Assembly (NCBI GenBank): GCA_020637195.1
Contig: JACJWK010000006.1
Coordinates: forward strand, 90,785-154,784
Direction: 5' to 3'
From: Microthrixaceae bacterium
Lineage (GTDB): Bacteria; Actinomycetota; Acidimicrobiia; Acidimicrobiales; DATDAH01
Length of the DNA stretch: 64,000 bases
The translations under genes and the position numbers were made by a program. A model generated the notes under the pieces. That model did no database searches. It saw only the letters and a list, made by a program, of their open reading frames with translations, and had not been told where the DNA came from. Below, in pieces: positions 1-7,712 of this stretch (within the stretch, counting starts at the first letter, position 1; the number at the start of each line of letters is the position of its first letter).

Positions 1-1604
1 CACACCATCTCGCCGACGTAGAAGCTCCCGTTCTCGGACGCGGCCGGCAGGGCGGGGTTGTTCTCGAAGACCTGACAACCATTGCCGACGTACCCCACCC
101 GGTTCATCAGCGCGTTGGAGGAGTTGAAGTAGCTGGTGGAGGTCGGTTGGCCGAAGTACGGGGGCAACGGCGCCTCGATCCCGGTGTCGGTGAACGTGAT
201 GACGTCGATGCCGCCGGAGTTGTTGTTGTAGGGCCTGTCGAAGAAGTACCCCGAGGCCAGGAAGATCGTGTCGTCGGGCAGGTCGAGGAAGCCGCGCTCC
301 TGCATCAGGTAGGCGCCGACGTCGGCGTAGGCACCGCCCCACGTCGGCCCGAGCTGGAAGATCTCCGCGAGCTCGGCGGCGTTCGCGGCCCGCCAGGTCC
401 CCTCGAGGCCGACGCCGTAGGAGCCGTAGGTCCCGCCGAGCGTGGTGTCGGTGTAGTAGAGGCCCTCGAGGACCCCGCACGGCGCGCTCGAGTCGAGCGC
501 CGCGCAGTTGGTGCTGTTCATCGACGAGAAGAGCGACGGCGACGACGCGTGGACCGCCGTCGACGACAGGTAGCGGTGGACGGGCTGCTGCCCGAGGAGG
601 CTGTCCGAGGTGTAGGGGGCGCCGCCGAAGGCGTACTGCGTCGCGACCCGACCGCGCGTGCCGCTGACACCGTCCTCGCCCAGGACGGCCCAGTCCCCGC
701 TGTTGCACTGCTTCTCGACGTCGGTGTCGGTCGGGTTCCCGCAGATCCGGTCGGCGATGTCCTGGATGTCGGCGGTCGTGGAGGTGGGCGAGCCGGCCGC
801 CTGCCAAGCCTGGAAGTTGTAGGCCTCGACGACCATCGTCACGCCCTGGGTCTGGATCGCGTAGTAGTAGCCGAGCAGCGGGGCGACGACGTTGTCGTAG
901 TACTGGTCGTCGGTCTCGCCGGCGTAGTTCGACGGTCCGTTGGTCGGGACGCCGAGGCAGCTCTGGAGGACGCCGCTCCCTCCGGCCGGAGCGAGGAGCA
1001 CGGTGTTGAGATCCTGCAGGTACTCGTCGATGCTGAGGTCGTTGATGCCCTGGTGGTCGTTGTTGAGCACCTGGTCGGCCCACCGCTCCATGTCGTCGAC
1101 GGTCACCGTGTTGTTCTTCGTCTCCGCGACGATGCCGACGTAGGACTGCTCGGTCGGGGGCACGCCGGGTCCGCCGGCGCCGAGCGAGTTCGGATCCCAC
1201 AGGTTGCTGATGGCGTTCACCATCGGCAGGGCCTGTTCCACCCAGGAGTCGCAGTCGAGCTGGTCGATGGCGTTCACGAGCTCGCCGATCTCGGTCTCGA
1301 TCCCCTGCAACGTGTCCTCGATGGTGTCCAGCTCGCTGAGGATCTCGTTGAGCACGACGGTGTCCTGGTCGGCCGACCCCGCGCTGCCCAGGACCCAGCC
1401 GAACAGGTCCGACCCCGCGGTGCTCGCCGCTCCCTCGGCCATGGACTTCATGAGGCCGACCACGAAGGAGGTCGGGCTGACCTGGGCCTCGGCCCGGGTG
1501 CCGGGGACCAGCCCACTCAGGAGGATCGCGACCACCACCAGCGCGGCGGTCGTGATCCGCAGCCCCCGGCGCCTCGTCGCCTGCCGTCGTCGTCGCTCGA
1601 TCAC
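1..1604 (-). CDS. Secreted protein of unknown function (3' end beyond window)
   Basis: The reading frame starts at GTG 1604-1602 and stays open to the window edge, at least 534 codons. A GGAGG ribosome-binding site lies 5 bases before the GTG, which fixes the start. Residues 1-40 form a signal peptide: an Arg-rich start (IERRRRQATRRRG), a hydrophobic core (ALVVVAILLSGLVP) and a likely cut near AEA-Q. The mature part is rich in Asp, Asn and Tyr with scattered cysteines, suggesting an extracellular disulphide-bonded protein. A short helical stretch (residues about 75-105, with repeated acidic and Leu residues) precedes a Gly/Tyr-rich body. I do not recognise a family. It is divergent from a TetR gene, and a palindrome sits between its putative -35 and -10 boxes, so repression by that TetR is likely. 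Confidence 0.8.
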   Translation of the reverse strand, partial: MIERRRRQATRRRGLRITTAALVVVAILLSGLVPGTRAEAQVSPTSFVVGLMKSMAEGAASTAGSDLFGWVLGSAGSADQDTVVLNEILSELDTIEDTLQGIETEIGELVNAIDQLDCDSWVEQALPMVNAISNLWDPNSLGAGGPGVPPTEQSYVGIVAETKNNTVTVDDMERWADQVLNNDHQGINDLSIDEYLQDLNTVLLAPAGGSGVLQSCLGVPTNGPSNYAGETDDQYYDNVVAPLLGYYYAIQTQGVTMVVEAYNFQAWQAAGSPTSTTADIQDIADRICGNPTDTDVEKQCNSGDWAVLGEDGVSGTRGRVATQYAFGGAPYTSDSLLGQQPVHRYLSSTAVHASSPSLFSSMNSTNCAALDSSAPCGVLEGLYYTDTTLGGTYGSYGVGLEGTWRAANAAELAEIFQLGPTWGGAYADVGAYLMQERGFLDLPDDTIFLASGYFFDRPYNNNSGGIDVITFTDTGIEAPLPPYFGQPTSTSYFNSSNALMNRVGYVGNGCQVFENNPALPAASENGSFYVGEMV

Positions 1605-1694
1605 CGTGCCTCCAAGGATTCGCCCGCCGGTGTGCCGGCCGCGGGAGCGCGACACCGGCCGGCCGGCCCCGCCACCCCTCTCCGCATGGGCGGC

Positions 1695-1726
1695 ACGTTA
1701 TTGGCCATTTGGCCAATAACGCAAGC
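1695..1726 (-). promoter_or_regulatory. Putative promoter of the secreted-protein gene
   Basis: On the minus strand a TTGCGT box (1724-1719) and a TAACGT box (1700-1695) are separated by 18 bases. The same TAACGT hexamer is used as a -10 box at 6871. The leader to GTG 1604 would be about 85 bases. Confidence 0.5.
1696..1721. promoter_or_regulatory. 26-bp palindrome, probable TetR operator
   Basis: Two perfect 12-bp arms, CGTTATTGGCCA and TGGCCAATAACG, surround a TT centre. It is AT-rich against a background above 70% GC. It lies between the secreted-protein gene and the TetR gene and covers the space between the putative -35 and -10 boxes of the former. Confidence 0.75.
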
Positions 1727-1793
1727 ACCGCCGGGGCACGGGTCGGCGGGCCCGGGTGGCGACCCGGCGGTCGGCGGCGACCGTCGTGCGCCG

Positions 1794-1808
1794 TAGGCTC
1801 GCCCCATC
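1794..1808 (+). promoter_or_regulatory. Leaderless -10 box of the TetR gene
   Basis: TAGGCT at 1794-1799 is followed by six bases and then the ATC taken as start codon. The same hexamer and spacing precede the ATG of the diguanylate cyclase at 19575. Confidence 0.6.
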
Positions 1809-2348
1809 GCGAACACCCGTGGAGAGGCGACCCGCCGTCGGATCGTGGCGGCCGCCCGGGAGCTGTACCTCGCACGGGGCAGCGACCGGGTGTCGCTGCG
1901 CGACGTGGCGGAGGAGGCCGGGGTCGCCTACGGGCTGATCCACCACCACTTCCGCGACAAGGACGAGCTGATCGCCTCCGTCGTGGCCGAGACCGTGACC
2001 GAGTTCCAGGCCGCGATGGCCGGCGCCGAGACCCCGGTCCAGATGCTGACCACGTTCTTCGAGAACCCGGACATGGCCCTGCTGGTCGCCCAGCTCAGCC
2101 TGCGGGGCACGCCGCCGAGCTGGGAGAGCTACCCCCTGGTGGACGCGACCGTGGCGCTGATCGAGACGTGGGAGCCCGACCCCCAGCGGGCCCGGATCCT
2201 CGCCGCCGCCCTGCTGGCCAGCGCCGGCGGGTGGACGGTCCTCGGGCCGTTCCTGCGCCAGGCGATCGACCTCGACGCCATCGACCCCGACCGCATCACC
2301 ACCGAGCTTGCGCAGGCCCTGGAGCGCCTCATCGAGTACCCGAGCTGA
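1806..2348 (+). CDS. TetR-family transcriptional regulator (probable ATC start)
   Basis: A 180-residue TetR-type repressor. Residues 1-50 are the DNA-binding domain: helix 1 (TRRRIVAAARELYLARG), then the helix-turn-helix with SLRDVAEEAGVAYGLIHHHF and the usual DKDEL that follows. The rest is an alpha-helical ligand domain. The first usual start codon in frame, GTG 1845, would remove 13 residues including the start of helix 1. A stop codon lies in frame at 1794. The frame between them reads like a normal TetR N-terminus if ATC 1806 is the start, and ATC sits exactly six bases after a TAGGCT box. Either ATC is the start of a leaderless mRNA or an ATG has been lost. The likely target is the divergent secreted-protein gene through the palindrome at 1696-1721. 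Confidence 0.8.
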   Translation: MANTRGEATRRRIVAAARELYLARGSDRVSLRDVAEEAGVAYGLIHHHFRDKDELIASVVAETVTEFQAAMAGAETPVQMLTTFFENPDMALLVAQLSLRGTPPSWESYPLVDATVALIETWEPDPQRARILAAALLASAGGWTVLGPFLRQAIDLDAIDPDRITTELAQALERLIEYPS

Positions 2349-2421
2349 GGGGCCCGACGGCCACGGCCAACGGGTGGTCCCGTGCCGGACCGTCCCCCGG
2401 CGAGCGCGGCCGCGCCGTGGG

Positions 2422-2437
2422 GCGTTCCGCGGAGCGC
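2422..2437. repeat. 16-bp palindromic repeat, copy 1
   Basis: GCGTTCCGCGGAGCGC. The same or nearly the same 16-mer recurs at 3223, 3917, 44782 and 45835. This copy lies between the convergent TetR and HNH genes. Confidence 0.7.
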
Positions 2438-2457
2438 CGGCGGGACGGACCCGACGT

Positions 2458-3843
2458 TCAGTTGTCGGTGGGGTCGCCGGTGCGGGCCCGCCGGGCGTGG
2501 AGTGAGGCGATGGCCCAGGAGAGGTCGTCGTGGCGGAGGCGGGTGCCGTCCCAGTGGCCGGTGATGGTCTCGTCGGCGATGGCGAGCTCGGCGAGGTGGT
2601 GCAGGGTGTCGAGGCCGGGGCCGTCCGGAGCGGGGGTGGGTGCGTCGGTGACGGGCTCGGCGTCGGGGCGGTGGACGGTGACCAGGTCCAGCAGGAGCTC
2701 GATGCGGTAGCCGCGTTCGTGGACGAGGCGGTGATGGAACGCGCAGAGGGTGATGAGGTTGTCGACCCGGTGGGCGCCGCCGTGTTCCTGGTGGACCATG
2801 TGGTGGAGGTGGTGGCGGCCCAACAGGTCGCAGCCGGGGAACCGGCAGTGCCCCTCATCGCGGGCGGCGACCTCGCGGCGTAGCGTCCGGGACACGGACC
2901 TGTGGGCCTTGTCGACGAGGCGGGGCCGCCCGTCGGGCCCGGTGGCGATGGTGAACGTGGTCGAGTCACACCCCAGCCGCCGGGCGGTCTCGGGCGAGAG
3001 GTTGGGGCCGTCCGCGAGCCGGCAGGCGCCGTCGGCGTCGTGGTCGAGGACCTCGGCGTCGACGTGGACCACCACCGTCGCCGCCGGTTCGGCGACCACG
3101 CCCGTCTCGTCGCCCGGGCCGTGGAGGGCCTGGTCGCAGAGGGCGACGAGGGCGTCGGCCTGGCGGGCCCACCTCGAGTCGTCGCCGGGCTGAGGCAACG
3201 GTTGGCCGTGGTCGTCGACGGGGCGTTCCGTGGAACGCTTCGTGGCAGGCACGACGACGGCGCCGATGGCTGCGGTCACGATGGCGGCGTCTTCGGGGGC
3301 CATGCGCCCTTCGAACGCGACCATCCCGTCGGGCTCGACCCACCACCGGAACATCCGCCGCCGATGGCGGTCCGCCGCGTCCTGGTCGTCGAGGCGGCCG
3401 GCGCGCCGGTAGCCCGACACCGCCTTCTCGAGCATCGGGGCGGTGGCGTGGCGGGCGAAGTTGACGAAGAACTCCTCCTCGTAGGGCTCCACCGCGACCC
3501 GGGTGATGGCCCGCACCTTCGAATACGACAACTCCCCGACCGCGAAGTGCCGGCGCACCAACGGGAGCCGCGTCAGGGCGTGGGCGACCCGGAGCTGCTC
3601 CTGGGCGGCACGACGGCCGACCCCGCACCGCCACGACAGCCAGTGCACACACGACCGGCAGTCCCACGCCCCCCACGCCTCGCGGCGGTCGAACTCCGCC
3701 ACGAGCAGCAACCACCGGCACATCGCCGCCGCGAGGTGACCCGCCAGCGTCGAGATCTCCGCCGCCAACCGATCGTCGGACAACCCCGCCGGATCCGCGG
3801 CAGACTGCTCGACCGGGTCATCAACAGCAGTGGCGACAGGCAT
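2458..3843 (-). CDS. DUF222/HNH endonuclease domain protein (13E12 family)
   Basis: A 461-residue protein of the actinobacterial 13E12 repeat family. The N-terminal two thirds are the helical DUF222 domain (WLSWRCGVGRRAAQEQLRVA, LPLVRRHFAVGELSYSKVRA). The C-terminal third is an HNH nuclease: GHCRFPGCD, then HHLHHMVHQEHGG and LCAFHHRLVHERG, holding the metal-binding His and Cys residues. GGAGG lies 8 bases before ATG 3843. The family is common in actinobacteria and its natural role is not settled; a homing or repeat-associated role has been suggested. Copies of the 16-bp palindrome lie inside the gene (3223-3238), just upstream of it (3917-3932) and just downstream (2422-2437). Confidence 0.92.
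   Translation of the reverse strand: MPVATAVDDPVEQSAADPAGLSDDRLAAEISTLAGHLAAAMCRWLLLVAEFDRREAWGAWDCRSCVHWLSWRCGVGRRAAQEQLRVAHALTRLPLVRRHFAVGELSYSKVRAITRVAVEPYEEEFFVNFARHATAPMLEKAVSGYRRAGRLDDQDAADRHRRRMFRWWVEPDGMVAFEGRMAPEDAAIVTAAIGAVVVPATKRSTERPVDDHGQPLPQPGDDSRWARQADALVALCDQALHGPGDETGVVAEPAATVVVHVDAEVLDHDADGACRLADGPNLSPETARRLGCDSTTFTIATGPDGRPRLVDKAHRSVSRTLRREVAARDEGHCRFPGCDLLGRHHLHHMVHQEHGGAHRVDNLITLCAFHHRLVHERGYRIELLLDLVTVHRPDAEPVTDAPTPAPDGPGLDTLHHLAELAIADETITGHWDGTRLRHDDLSWAIASLHARRARTGDPTDN
3223..3238. repeat. 16-bp palindromic repeat, copy 2 (inside the HNH gene)
   Basis: GCGTTCCGTGGAACGC, a perfect 16-bp palindrome. It differs from copy 1 at two positions that restore symmetry. Confidence 0.65.
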
Positions 3844-3916
3844 CGCGGGACCTCCCGAGGAGCGGCTTCAGAGGTCCATCATCCCCAGGAGCACCGACAA
3901 GAACCCGGGCCCGAAA

Positions 3917-3932
3917 ACGTTCCACGGAACGC
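3917..3932. repeat. 16-bp palindromic repeat, copy 3
   Basis: ACGTTCCACGGAACGC, upstream of the HNH gene. The inner 14 bases are symmetric. Confidence 0.6.
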
Positions 3933-3998
3933 ACTCGATGGTGTCCTCCGAGCGCGGATCGGCGGCTCGGCCACCAGGAGCGCCGGCGGCGCCTCCGA

Positions 3999-5195
3999 TC
4001 AGCCGGGCTCGGGGCCGACGATGCTGGCGAAGCAGAGCATCTCGCCGGGGTAGCCGCCGAGGTTCTGGACCAGGCCCAGCCTGCGGTCCGCCACGGTGGC
4101 GATCTGGCGCTCGGGCGGCGCCTCGCCGCGGAACTGGAGCCAGTGCTCGAAGTGCATGCGCAGCCCGGACGCGCCGACGGGGTGGCCGAAGCTCTTCAGG
4201 CCGCCGTCGGGGTTGACGGGCAGGTCGCCGTCGAGCGCGAAGCTGCCGGCGAGCACCTCCTTCCACGCCGCGCCCCGGTCGGCGAACCCGAGATCCTCCA
4301 TGAGCACCAGCTCGGTGGGGGTGAAGCAGTCGTGGACCTCGGCCATGGCGATCTGGCCCCGGGGGTCGGTGACGCCGGCCTGCCGGTAGGCCTCGGTGAC
4401 CGCCTGCACCACCTCGGGGAACGTCGTGTAGTCGTAGTCGGGGTCGGCGTTGCCGCTACCGTTCCCGGCCACGAACGACAGCGCCTTCACGTAGAGGGGC
4501 CGGTCGGTGTAGCGGTGGGCGTCCTCGGCGCGCACCACCAGGGCGGCGGCGGCGCCGTCGGCCACGCCGGCGCAGTCGAACACGCCGAGCGGGCCGGCCA
4601 CGGTCGGGGCGTTGCAGATGGTCTCCACCGAGACCTCGCGCCGGAACTGGGCGCGGGGGTTGCGGGCGCCGTTGAAGTGGTTCTTCGCAGCGATGCGGGC
4701 GAGCACCTCGCGCAGCTCGGCCTCGCTGACGCCGTACTTCTGGGCGTACGCCGGCACCACCAGGCTGAACATGGCCGCCGCGGTGAGCGTGCGCTGGGTG
4801 CCGTCGGTGGGGATGGGCGGGGCGTTGAGACCCTGGTAGCCGGCGTCCTTGACCTTCTCGACCCCGAGGGCCAGGGCCGAGTCGTAGGCGCCCGAAGCCA
4901 CCGCGTAGCAGGCGTTGCGCAGCGCCTCGGAGCCGGTGGCGCAGTAGTTCTCGAGCCGGGTCACCGGCTTGGCCCGCAGCTTCAGCGCCTGGGACAGCGC
5001 GATGCCGCTCATGGCGGTGGTGGCCGTCCCGAACCAGTAGGCGTCGACGTCGTCGCTGGTGACGCCGGCGCCGGCGAGGGCCTGGCCGGCGGCGTCGATG
5101 ATGAGGTCGTCGGCGCTGCGGTCCCAGTGCTCGCCGAAGTCGGTGCACCCCATCCCGACGATCGCGACCCGGTCCCGGATCCCGTGAGAGCTCAT
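3999..5195 (-). CDS. Thiolase-family acetyl-CoA acetyltransferase (SCP-x / lipid-transfer type)
   Basis: A 398-residue thiolase-fold protein of the SCP-x/Ltp group, which cleaves or condenses beta-keto (or aldol) acyl-CoA esters. Active-site blocks are present: the nucleophile in ENYCATGSEA (near residue 90), EVHDCFTPTEL, and SFGHPVGASG near the C-terminus. ATG 5195 is chosen because the family N-terminus (RVAIVGMGCTDFGEHW) follows it; the open frame upstream is repeat sequence. An AAGGAGG lies 12 bases upstream, inside the dispersed repeat copy at 5207-5275. It is encoded downstream of the HMG-CoA-synthase-like/OB-fold gene, an arrangement known from thiolase-DUF35 complexes, so the two products may form one enzyme. 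Confidence 0.9.
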   Translation of the reverse strand: MSSHGIRDRVAIVGMGCTDFGEHWDRSADDLIIDAAGQALAGAGVTSDDVDAYWFGTATTAMSGIALSQALKLRAKPVTRLENYCATGSEALRNACYAVASGAYDSALALGVEKVKDAGYQGLNAPPIPTDGTQRTLTAAAMFSLVVPAYAQKYGVSEAELREVLARIAAKNHFNGARNPRAQFRREVSVETICNAPTVAGPLGVFDCAGVADGAAAALVVRAEDAHRYTDRPLYVKALSFVAGNGSGNADPDYDYTTFPEVVQAVTEAYRQAGVTDPRGQIAMAEVHDCFTPTELVLMEDLGFADRGAAWKEVLAGSFALDGDLPVNPDGGLKSFGHPVGASGLRMHFEHWLQFRGEAPPERQIATVADRRLGLVQNLGGYPGEMLCFASIVGPEPG

Positions 5196-5206
5196 GTTGG
5201 CTTCGC

Positions 5207-5275
5207 GCCTCCTTCGTCGGCACCCCTTCGGGATCCGGTTCGTCCGTGCCGCTGCTCCGCTCCGCTGCGCCGCCT
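5207..5275. repeat. Dispersed repeat family A, copy 1
   Basis: About 69 bp, starting GCCTCCTTCGTCGGCACC and containing CCCCTTCGGGATCCGG. It is repeated at 5296 with one mismatch (89-bp period) and related to the cluster at 14489-14815. On the minus strand it supplies the AAGGAGG upstream of the thiolase gene. Confidence 0.8.
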
Positions 5276-5295
5276 CCCGGTGGCGTTCACGTCGT

Positions 5296-5364
5296 GCCTC
5301 CTTCGTCGGCACCCCTTCGGGATCCGGTTCGTCCGTGCCGCTGCTCCGCTCCGCCGCGCCGCCT
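5296..5364. repeat. Dispersed repeat family A, copy 2
   Basis: A near-identical tandem copy of 5207-5275. Its end overlaps the stop codon of the OB-fold fusion gene. Confidence 0.8.
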
Positions 5365-6791
5365 CACGAGGTGGTCTCCCCGTTCGTCCCGCCGACGGGG
5401 CGGGCCTTCCAGAAGTAGTTGTGCACGCCGTCGGCGGTGGTGAGGCGCCGGAAGGTCATCTCCACCCGGTCGCCGATGGCGAGGGCGTCGGGGTCGACGT
5501 CGGTGAGCTCGACGGGGAACCGGCCGCCGCCGTCGAAGTCGACGACCGCGAACACGATGGGCGGGCTGGGCGAGTAGGCGAGGCGGTCGACGGTGAACGT
5601 GACGACGGTGGCGGGCACGTCCGCCATCGGGGCGGGCGTGCCCTGGTCGATCGAGCCGTCGGCGTAGGAGATCCGGGCGGGGGGCAGGCTGAGGGCACCC
5701 GACGGGTCGCGCGAGCCGACGAACCCGAACTTCCACTCGGCACGGCGGGCCGACGGCGGGGCGGCCGCCCGCTGGGGCTCCGGCCGGTTGGGGGGCTGGA
5801 CCGTCACCTCGCCCCGCCAGGACAGGAACGTGCCGTAGGGCACGGGCCCGCCGGCGGCCACCTGTTCGTCCACGGTGCGATCGGGGGACCAGGCCGCGAC
5901 GGCGTCGGTGGCCCGCAGGACCAGCACGTCGGCGCCGTCGGCCAGCGTCACCAGGGCCAGCACCTGGCCGGGCGTCGCCTGCTCGAGCAGGGTGGTGAGG
6001 GCCAGGCCCGGCGCGGCCGCGCCGGCGTTGCCGACCGTGGCGGACCGGTCGTCGGCCAGCACGCCGTCGCCGATCCCGAGCTTGCGGCCGAGGGCCTTGA
6101 CCGACCGGGCGTGGGTGCCGACCACCGCCACCCGGCCGACCTCGTCGGCGCCGACGCCGGCGTCCTTCAGGGCCAGCTCCCAGGCGTCGCGTCCGAGGGG
6201 CACGTACACCGATTCGCCGAAGCGCTCCTCCCACACCTTGGCGTGGGTGTCGCCGGGGGCGCGCCACCGGTCGAGGAACTCCTCGGTGAGCGAGGCGGCG
6301 CCGATCAGCTCGGCGAGCACCTGGCCGTCGTCGGCGTCCCCCGCCAGCACCGCGGCACCGGCGTCGCCGCCCGCGGCCTCGTCCGGCGAGGTGGGGGCCC
6401 CCGAGCGCAGGTCGCCGGCCGCGACGAGGGTGGTGGCCCCGCCGGCCAGCGCGGCGCGGAGCGCGCCGACCGCCGAGCGGACCGAGCCGGCCGCGTCGAA
6501 CGCGGGCACCGACCGGTCGAGGCGCAGGGCCGCGTGGACGGCGGTGGCGTTGGTCTTGTCGAGGTAGGGCGGGGCGGTGGTGGCGAACCAGAGCGCGGCC
6601 GGCTCGACGCCGGCGGGGCCGCGGCGCAGCGCCAGGCGGCCGGCCTCGACCGCCAGGGTCGTGGCGTCCTCGTCGTAGGAGGCGACCGTGCGCTGCCCGC
6701 GCCCGCCGCCCTTGCCGAACGTGGCCGCGATCTCGGCCCGGTCGAGGCGGTGGTATGGCAGGTAGGCGGCGGCGCTGAGGATCCCTCGCAT
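5364..6791 (-). CDS. HMG-CoA-synthase-like / OB-fold (DUF35) fusion lacking all cysteines
   Basis: A 475-residue fusion. Residues 1-335 are a thiolase-fold domain resembling HMG-CoA synthase/KAS III: the His block is GTHARSVKALGRKLG and the Asn block is TVGNAGAAAPGLAL. Residues about 360-470 are a DUF35-type OB fold (VVTFTVDRLAYSP, GDRVEMTFRRL). Where the family has the catalytic Cys, this protein reads FDAAGSVRSAVGAL, and I find no cysteine in the whole chain, so the DUF35 zinc ribbon is lost too. It is probably a structural or acyl-binding partner of the SCP-x thiolase encoded next, which does keep its Cys. ATG 6791 follows a TACACT box by 8 bases. Confidence 0.85.
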   Translation of the reverse strand: MRGILSAAAYLPYHRLDRAEIAATFGKGGGRGQRTVASYDEDATTLAVEAGRLALRRGPAGVEPAALWFATTAPPYLDKTNATAVHAALRLDRSVPAFDAAGSVRSAVGALRAALAGGATTLVAAGDLRSGAPTSPDEAAGGDAGAAVLAGDADDGQVLAELIGAASLTEEFLDRWRAPGDTHAKVWEERFGESVYVPLGRDAWELALKDAGVGADEVGRVAVVGTHARSVKALGRKLGIGDGVLADDRSATVGNAGAAAPGLALTTLLEQATPGQVLALVTLADGADVLVLRATDAVAAWSPDRTVDEQVAAGGPVPYGTFLSWRGEVTVQPPNRPEPQRAAAPPSARRAEWKFGFVGSRDPSGALSLPPARISYADGSIDQGTPAPMADVPATVVTFTVDRLAYSPSPPIVFAVVDFDGGGRFPVELTDVDPDALAIGDRVEMTFRRLTTADGVHNYFWKARPVGGTNGETTS

Positions 6792-6805
6792 CCCGCGGGA
6801 GTGTA
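6789..6805 (-). promoter_or_regulatory. Leaderless -10 box (TACACT, 8-base spacer)
   Basis: On the minus strand TACACT (6805-6800) precedes ATG 6791 by 8 bases. Confidence 0.5.
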
Positions 6806-6870
6806 CGGGCGACCCCGCAGGGCGGCGAACCCCGGGGCGGCGCGCCCCCCGGCCCCACGGATCGGTTGGG

Positions 6871-6887
6871 TAACGTCACGCGCCGTG
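6871..6887 (+). promoter_or_regulatory. Leaderless -10 box (TAACGT, 8-base spacer)
   Basis: TAACGT at 6871-6876 is followed by 8 bases and GTG 6885, the first codon of a lipoprotein. Confidence 0.5.
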
Positions 6888-7712
6888 CGCACGGGGCTCG
6901 CGGCGGCCATGGTGCTGCTCGCCGCCGCGGCCCTGGTCGGGTGCGGTGGCAGCAGCGGCGACGACGCCCCGGCCGCGTCCCCGTCCACCCCGTCCACCGT
7001 CGCCGCCGGGGAGGAGCGGGCGCCGGCCGCGGCGGCGGACTGCGGCGCCGAGGTCGGGCCGCCGGCGCTCCCGGCGGGGCTCGACGACGTGGCGTCGGCG
7101 CTGGCCGAGCGCACGGGCGTCGCCCCCGCCCCCGCCCACGAGGCGTTCGAGGTGCGCTGCGACAACCTCGGGGGCGTGGTCGCCGCCGCGGTGCCCGCCG
7201 GATGGGGTGACACCACGCCGGGCCCCGAGGACCCACCCCAGGCGGGGTTCACCGCAGGCCCCGACCTGCTCGGCCGGGTCGAGGCCGCGCCGGTCGTGGG
7301 GGTGGGCGCCCAGCGCTTCGTCGGCGACGCGCCGGCGGCGGCCTTCGTCAACGAGAACAACGCCGAGGGCTCGCTCGAGAACGGGGCCCGCACCCTCCCG
7401 CGCCGGGGCGACTCGGTGGCGGACGGCTGCGACGCCCTCGAGCCGGTGGCGTTCCGTGTGCCCGCCGTCGACGGCGCCCCGGGCCTCGCCGGCGAGGTCC
7501 AGCCCTACGTCGCCTGCGACGGCGAGGCCCGCGCCTGGCTGGTGGCCGCGGGCTTCCCCGACGACGGCGCCGGCTACCGCATGCAGCTCATCGGCCAGGC
7601 CCTCACCACCGCCGACGTCGACGCCCTGGTCCGCGCCCTCGCCTCGCTCCGGGTCGTCGGCGATCGCGTGCCGCCGCTCGAGCTGCCGCCGCCGCCCGCG
7701 GTCGCGCCGTGA
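6885..7712 (+). CDS. Lipoprotein of unknown function
   Basis: A 275-residue protein beginning at GTG 6885 with a lipoprotein signal: charged start, hydrophobic core (AAAMVLLAAAALV) and lipobox LVGC, followed by an Asp/Ser/Pro-rich linker. Long in-frame sequence upstream of the GTG is antisense to the thiolase pair and not credible as coding. The body has no recognised domain; four more Cys residues (DCGAE, VRCDN, DGCDA, VACDG) may form disulphides. Its stop overlaps the GTG of the sulfatase by 4 bases, so the two are translationally coupled, and both mature proteins are predicted to be anchored in the outer face of the membrane. It may assist the sulfatase; that is inference only. Confidence 0.8.
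   Translation: MRTGLAAAMVLLAAAALVGCGGSSGDDAPAASPSTPSTVAAGEERAPAAAADCGAEVGPPALPAGLDDVASALAERTGVAPAPAHEAFEVRCDNLGGVVAAAVPAGWGDTTPGPEDPPQAGFTAGPDLLGRVEAAPVVGVGAQRFVGDAPAAAFVNENNAEGSLENGARTLPRRGDSVADGCDALEPVAFRVPAVDGAPGLAGEVQPYVACDGEARAWLVAAGFPDDGAGYRMQLIGQALTTADVDALVRALASLRVVGDRVPPLELPPPPAVAP

Noticed and set aside
147..1796. Long plus-strand open frame of 549 codons
   Set aside because: Its composition (runs of Val, Arg, Gly) is that of an antisense frame. The minus strand carries a signal peptide, a good GGAGG site and normal codon use.
4143..6884. In-frame plus-strand extension upstream of the lipoprotein start
   Set aside because: It is antisense to the thiolase and OB-fold genes; a lipoprotein signal and a -10 box fix the start at 6885.
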